Assembly (NCBI GenBank): GCA_947625555.1
Contig: CANQOT010000004.1
Coordinates: 40,991 to 104,990 of the forward strand
Direction: 5' to 3'
DNA: 64,000 bases
Source of the DNA: an uncultured Clostridia bacterium
GTDB lineage: Bacteria; Bacillota; Clostridia; Christensenellales; Borkfalkiaceae
Under the pieces are notes generated by a model that was not told the DNA's origin, ran no database searches, and was given only the letters and a program-made list of their open reading frames with translations. Positions 60,806 through 64,000 of the stretch are shown here, piece after piece (position 1 is the stretch's first letter; every line of letters begins with the position of its first letter). A program made the translations under genes and the position numbers.

Positions 60806-62839
60806 ATGGACGATGAGTCAAGCCCCGATGTAGAGATCGAGCCGAAGGACGAAAACAAGGACGAAAAATCCATCAGTTCCGACCTTATCCGCGGGCACAT
60901 CAACACCATTATTTTGCGCGCCCTCTACGACGGCGATAAGTACGGCTACGAGATCATGGCCGAGATCGAACGCAAGAGCCACGGGCAATATTCCATCAAA
61001 GAGCCCTCCCTTTACAGCGCGTTGAAGCGTCTGGAAAAGAACGGCTACGTCACCTCGTATTGGGGCGGTTCGGTCGCCGGCGGCAGGAGGAAGTATTTCT
61101 CCCTCACCGACGAAGGCAAAGCCGTCTCCGAACAAAATCAATCGGAGTGGGAATATTCGCGCACCGTCATCGATTCCCTGATCTCGGATAAAGATTTCGA
61201 CTTCAACAACCCCGCCCCTACTGCCGTCGATATGCGTGTTCTGCGCAGCTCCACTTCCCGCGTCCCCTCCCGCGAGGGCGAGGACGACGAACTCGACTAC
61301 GAGCCCGTTTTCGACGACTCCGCCGAACGGGTCCGCCTTGCCGAGGAGTTCGAGCAAAAGACTTCCGACCTCGCGGCGGAATACGAGCAGAAGAACACCG
61401 CGCTCGAAGAGGAATTTCAAGCGAAATCGGCCGCACTTGAAGAAGAGCGCAAGGCGCTCGAAGAGGAACGGCAGAATTTCGAGACGGAAATGAAGATGCG
61501 CGGCGACGCCATCGAGGCCGAACAGGCTTGGCGCGAGGAGGAGATCACCGCCCGCGAACAGGCCCTCGCCGCCGAGCGGGAACGCCTCGAAGCCATGCGC
61601 TCGGAGCAGATCGTATCCGCCAACGCCGAACAGGCGCAAAAGGCGGCCGATCTCGCCGAAGAAGCCGCACGCCTCGAAGAGCGCAAGCGCGCGATGGACG
61701 AGGAAGAAGCCGCACGCCGCGCCGCCCTCGAAGCGGAAGAGAGCGAACGCCGCCGCATTCTCGATGAGGAGACAGAGGCGAGAAGAGCCCTTCTCGAAGC
61801 CGAGGAAGCGGAGAAAAAACGCGCTTACGAGGCGGAAGAAGCTGCGAAGAAAACCAGCCTTGCCGCCGAAGAAGCGGAGCGCAAACGCATCCTCGACGAG
61901 GAAGAAGCCGCAAGACGGCGTATCATCGAGGAGCGTGAACAGCAGTTCGCCGAGCGTGAGGCCTTCTATAATCGAGAAAGAACGCGCTTTTCCGAACTTT
62001 TGCGCCAACGCGACGAGCAGATCGACGCCGAACGCAGGGCGCACGCGCAGGAGCTCGCCGAACAGGAACGCAGGATCGTGCAGGAGCAGGAGGCCATCTT
62101 CCGCCAGCGCGAACAGCAGATCTTGCATAAGAACTACCTCGACCTCGTCAACTCCCCTTCCCGCCCCGAACCCGAGCCCGCCGCTTATTTCACCGCGCCC
62201 GAGCAACCGTCCGAGGACGCCGCCGCGCCGCAAAAATACCGCACCGTCGTGCAGAATATCTATGCGGGCGCCGTACAGGGCGAGAGGACGGGTGAACCCG
62301 CCCCCCGCGCCCGTTCGCTCGACGGGATCGACTTCCACGACCTCGAAAGCCGCGCGGCGCACGACGGCATCAAGGTGACGACGACGGGCGGCCAACTTCC
62401 CGCCAAGGTGGAGACCGACGTCGTGAATACCGTCCATAAGGGCAAGATGCTCTTCCTCTCCGCGATCGTTCTCCTCTTCGTGTGCATCGTCGAGGGCGCG
62501 ATCGTCATGGCGGTAAGAAAGCAGTATGGCCTTCCTGTCTTTTACCCCTATCTCATTTGGGCGATCGGGATCGTCGTGCTCCTCGTGACGGGGCTCGCCT
62601 ATGCCAACCGCTACGGCGCGCGCTCCATCCGAAGGAAAGGCCCCGCGATCATCAACGCCGTCGTCGGATATTGCCTGTGCATCGTGATAACTTTTATCGT
62701 TGCACTCTCGGCAAAGATCGACTTCGCCTCGGCTTCCGACCTTGCGACCTTCATTGCAGTGCCCATCATCTTCCTCTTCGGGATCGTCATCTTCGGGGTG
62801 TGCTACTACATCCTCACCTGTCCCAAGAAGAAGCAATAA
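60806..62839 (+). CDS. PadR-type winged-helix regulator with long coiled coil and four C-terminal membrane helices
   Basis: 677 residues, several times the usual PadR length. Residues 1-22 are acidic. Residues 25-110 form a PadR winged helix (LIRGHINTIILRALYDGDKYGYEIMAEIE, PSLYSALKRLEKNGYV, GGRRKYFSLTDEGK). Residues about 173-445 are a continuous Glu/Ala/Arg coiled coil with repeats such as AEEAERKRILDEEEAARR; 450-545 is a Pro-rich linker; membrane helices lie near 548-570, 579-600, 614-635 and 648-671. AGGAGG precedes the ATG. It looks like a DNA-binding protein tethered to the membrane by a rod of up to 40 nm. Target genes and signal are unknown. Confidence 0.85.
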   Translation: MDDESSPDVEIEPKDENKDEKSISSDLIRGHINTIILRALYDGDKYGYEIMAEIERKSHGQYSIKEPSLYSALKRLEKNGYVTSYWGGSVAGGRRKYFSLTDEGKAVSEQNQSEWEYSRTVIDSLISDKDFDFNNPAPTAVDMRVLRSSTSRVPSREGEDDELDYEPVFDDSAERVRLAEEFEQKTSDLAAEYEQKNTALEEEFQAKSAALEEERKALEEERQNFETEMKMRGDAIEAEQAWREEEITAREQALAAERERLEAMRSEQIVSANAEQAQKAADLAEEAARLEERKRAMDEEEAARRAALEAEESERRRILDEETEARRALLEAEEAEKKRAYEAEEAAKKTSLAAEEAERKRILDEEEAARRRIIEEREQQFAEREAFYNRERTRFSELLRQRDEQIDAERRAHAQELAEQERRIVQEQEAIFRQREQQILHKNYLDLVNSPSRPEPEPAAYFTAPEQPSEDAAAPQKYRTVVQNIYAGAVQGERTGEPAPRARSLDGIDFHDLESRAAHDGIKVTTTGGQLPAKVETDVVNTVHKGKMLFLSAIVLLFVCIVEGAIVMAVRKQYGLPVFYPYLIWAIGIVVLLVTGLAYANRYGARSIRRKGPAIINAVVGYCLCIVITFIVALSAKIDFASASDLATFIAVPIIFLFGIVIFGVCYYILTCPKKKQ

Positions 62840-62842
62840 AAG

Positions 62843-62872
62843 AAAAGCCGTCTCCTTTGTGAGACGGCTTTT
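62843..62872 (+). terminator. Terminator of the PadR-type gene
   Basis: AAAAGCCGTCTC (62843-62854) pairs with GAGACGGCTTTT (62861-62872), two bases after the stop region. Confidence 0.8.
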
Positions 62873-62889
62873 CCGTTCTTGCGGAAACG

Positions 62890-63669
62890 TTATGAATTCC
62901 TATTTGTTGCTGCTTTTTTCTTTGCCTTTTTTTCATCATCCTGCTTCTTACCGTATTCCCATAAGATCATATCGAGGACTTTGAACACGGTGTAATTGAC
63001 GGGTTTACTCGTTTCTGGGTCAATATATGTTTTCATATCTCCCATGATATCTTTGAACAAATCTTTATTGTCGTGGATAATATCATAAGTTTTCGTCAGA
63101 AGAGTACTAAAGTCTAATTTATTTGGCGTCTTTACTCCTAATGCACGCAAGCCCTTATTGTCATAGCTATCGTAAGCAATCACGCACCCATAAGTCCCCA
63201 TGAGAATTTTACAAGTCATCAAAGGGGATACTCGATTTTCTTTTGCTTCATGTGGCGGATATTTTTTATCATCGTCCTTCAATATTTCAGCAAGTGACGT
63301 CTGAATGTCAGTATATAGGCTCTCAACCTTGACGATATATTGGTCCAGGTCAAAATGATCGTCCAACGGGTCGATGTCTTTAATGCTTAAGTAGTCAGTA
63401 TTAAAAAGCGAATCCGTGATCCCCTCAAAAACCTTATACGATTTCCAAATAAACCAATCATTACCGCGAAACATTCCCCAACTTGCAAGATAATTAAAAA
63501 GTCGTAAGGAGAACTCGTTTTTCTCGTCTGATGTTAATTTATTTCCGTAATGTGTGTCGAAATACTCTTTACAGGGGTCATATGAACGAAACCGATGATG
63601 CTCGTTTTTCCACTCTTCCATAAAAATTTTATAATTATCTTTGATTTCTCCAAAAGCGGTCTTTTGCAT
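62890..63669 (-). CDS. Conserved protein of unknown function
   Basis: 259 residues if the ATG at 63669 is used (AAGGAG eight bases upstream; an ATG at 63675 is also possible). No membrane segment. Recognisable pattern: DNYKIFMEEWKNEHHRFRSYDPC, then LRLFNYLASWGMFRGNDWFIWKSYKVF, which I associate with a widespread uncharacterised family. The tail is very basic (KKAKKKAATNRN). The gene is clearly more AT-rich than the operons before it and lies next to a surface-protein gene, which suggests acquisition by transfer. Confidence 0.7.
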   Translation of the reverse strand: MQKTAFGEIKDNYKIFMEEWKNEHHRFRSYDPCKEYFDTHYGNKLTSDEKNEFSLRLFNYLASWGMFRGNDWFIWKSYKVFEGITDSLFNTDYLSIKDIDPLDDHFDLDQYIVKVESLYTDIQTSLAEILKDDDKKYPPHEAKENRVSPLMTCKILMGTYGCVIAYDSYDNKGLRALGVKTPNKLDFSTLLTKTYDIIHDNKDLFKDIMGDMKTYIDPETSKPVNYTVFKVLDMILWEYGKKQDDEKKAKKKAATNRNS

Positions 63670-63704
63670 AATCATTTCTCCTTGTTTTTTTCGGCTGTGC
63701 CGAG

Positions 63705-64000
63705 TTATTCGTCTTTTGTCCAAAGTACGATCGTGGTGCCGTCTTCGGCGTAGTGCCACCAATTTTCGCTCTCTTGCCATTGCTCCGCCGTCGGCTTTTC
63801 GGCTGAGAAATAATATCGCGTCGCAGAAGTTAAGTAGGAGTTGCCATAGCCGTTGATAGAAATATTTCCCCATTCTTCGGCTATTCCTTTATAATAAACT
63901 GTTTTTAGCCCGTTACAACCACAGAACGCATAAATTCCGATCGAGGTCACGCCGCTCCCAATCGTCACACTTTCAAGCCCGTTACAACCATAGAACGCAC
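63705..64000 (-). CDS. C-terminal end of a BspA-type leucine-rich-repeat protein (cut by window edge)
   Basis: The frame is open to the last base. It reads two LRR_5/BspA repeats (AFYGCNGLESVTIGSGVTSI and AFCGCNGLKTVYYKG), then a closing segment EEWGNISINGYGNSYLTSATRYYFSAEKP and WWHYAEDGTTIVLWTKDE. The repeats are encoded by near-identical DNA blocks about 70 bases apart (around 63909 and 63979). Such proteins are usually secreted or surface-bound and adhesive. The start and any signal peptide lie outside the window. Confidence 0.8.
   Translation of the reverse strand, partial: AFYGCNGLESVTIGSGVTSIGIYAFCGCNGLKTVYYKGIAEEWGNISINGYGNSYLTSATRYYFSAEKPTAEQWQESENWWHYAEDGTTIVLWTKDE

Overview
The window looks like chromosomal DNA of an uncultured, fairly GC-rich anaerobe of the Clostridia (Bacillota). 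The grounds are spoVG, whiA and a GlgC/GlgD glycogen pair; an IspH-ribosomal S1 fusion; class III ribonucleotide reductase and AdhE; DUF1540; a Na+-pumping decarboxylase; and many textbook sigma-A promoters with 17-bp spacers. The genus cannot be fixed from sequence alone. Most genes lie on the minus strand.

Layout. 1-360: start of a tyrosine recombinase, cut by the window edge. 361-802: gene-free, T-rich and full of small repeats. 803-11013: one minus-strand glycogen operon, glgB-glgC-glgD-glgA-glgP-GH13 amylase, behind one promoter. 11082-15100: murC, spoVG, a cold-shock gene and htpG, mostly with their own promoters and terminators. 15118-19181: an operon of fused aroH-cmk, plsC and fused ispH-rpsA. 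19262-25614: a biotin-dependent, sodium-pumping decarboxylase operon with two different carboxyltransferase subunits, followed by a BaiN-like flavoprotein. 25684-31589: a VTT membrane protein, a GNAT-RNase HI fusion, tRNA-Trp, coaE, polA, tRNA-Leu and a structured tail that repeats part of the tRNA. 31600-38420: small accessory genes (a frameshifted TfoX-like gene, two small membrane proteins, an unknown), an rRNA methyltransferase, a flavodoxin, two CobW-type GTPases and an M29 aminopeptidase. 38474-41328: nrdD-nrdG. 41351-49718: murB-PHP-whiA-dnaE-pfkA-PfkB kinase. 49715-57125: a solute-binding-like protein, a DUF1540 protein, rplI, adhE and valS. 57178-59764: a NitT/TauT-type ABC importer. 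59378-62872: a YkvI-like transporter whose frame runs into the importer, and a membrane-anchored PadR-type regulator. 62890-64000: more AT-rich accessory genes, an unknown and the end of a BspA-type leucine-rich-repeat protein.

How the genes fit together. GlgC/GlgD make ADP-glucose, GlgA and GlgB build glycogen, and GlgP with the GH13 enzyme break it down; the two phosphofructokinases, AdhE and the decarboxylase fit a fermentative anaerobe that also conserves energy as a Na+ gradient. The most unusual items are the PadR protein with a long coiled coil and four membrane helices, a short palindromic repeat (core TATGTC-N3-CATAGTACTT) at five intergenic loci, the tRNA-like tail behind tRNA-Leu, the GNAT-RNase HI and AroH-Cmk fusions, the two-carboxyltransferase decarboxylase operon, and promoters placed so that polA and the recombinase should be translated from leaderless mRNAs.
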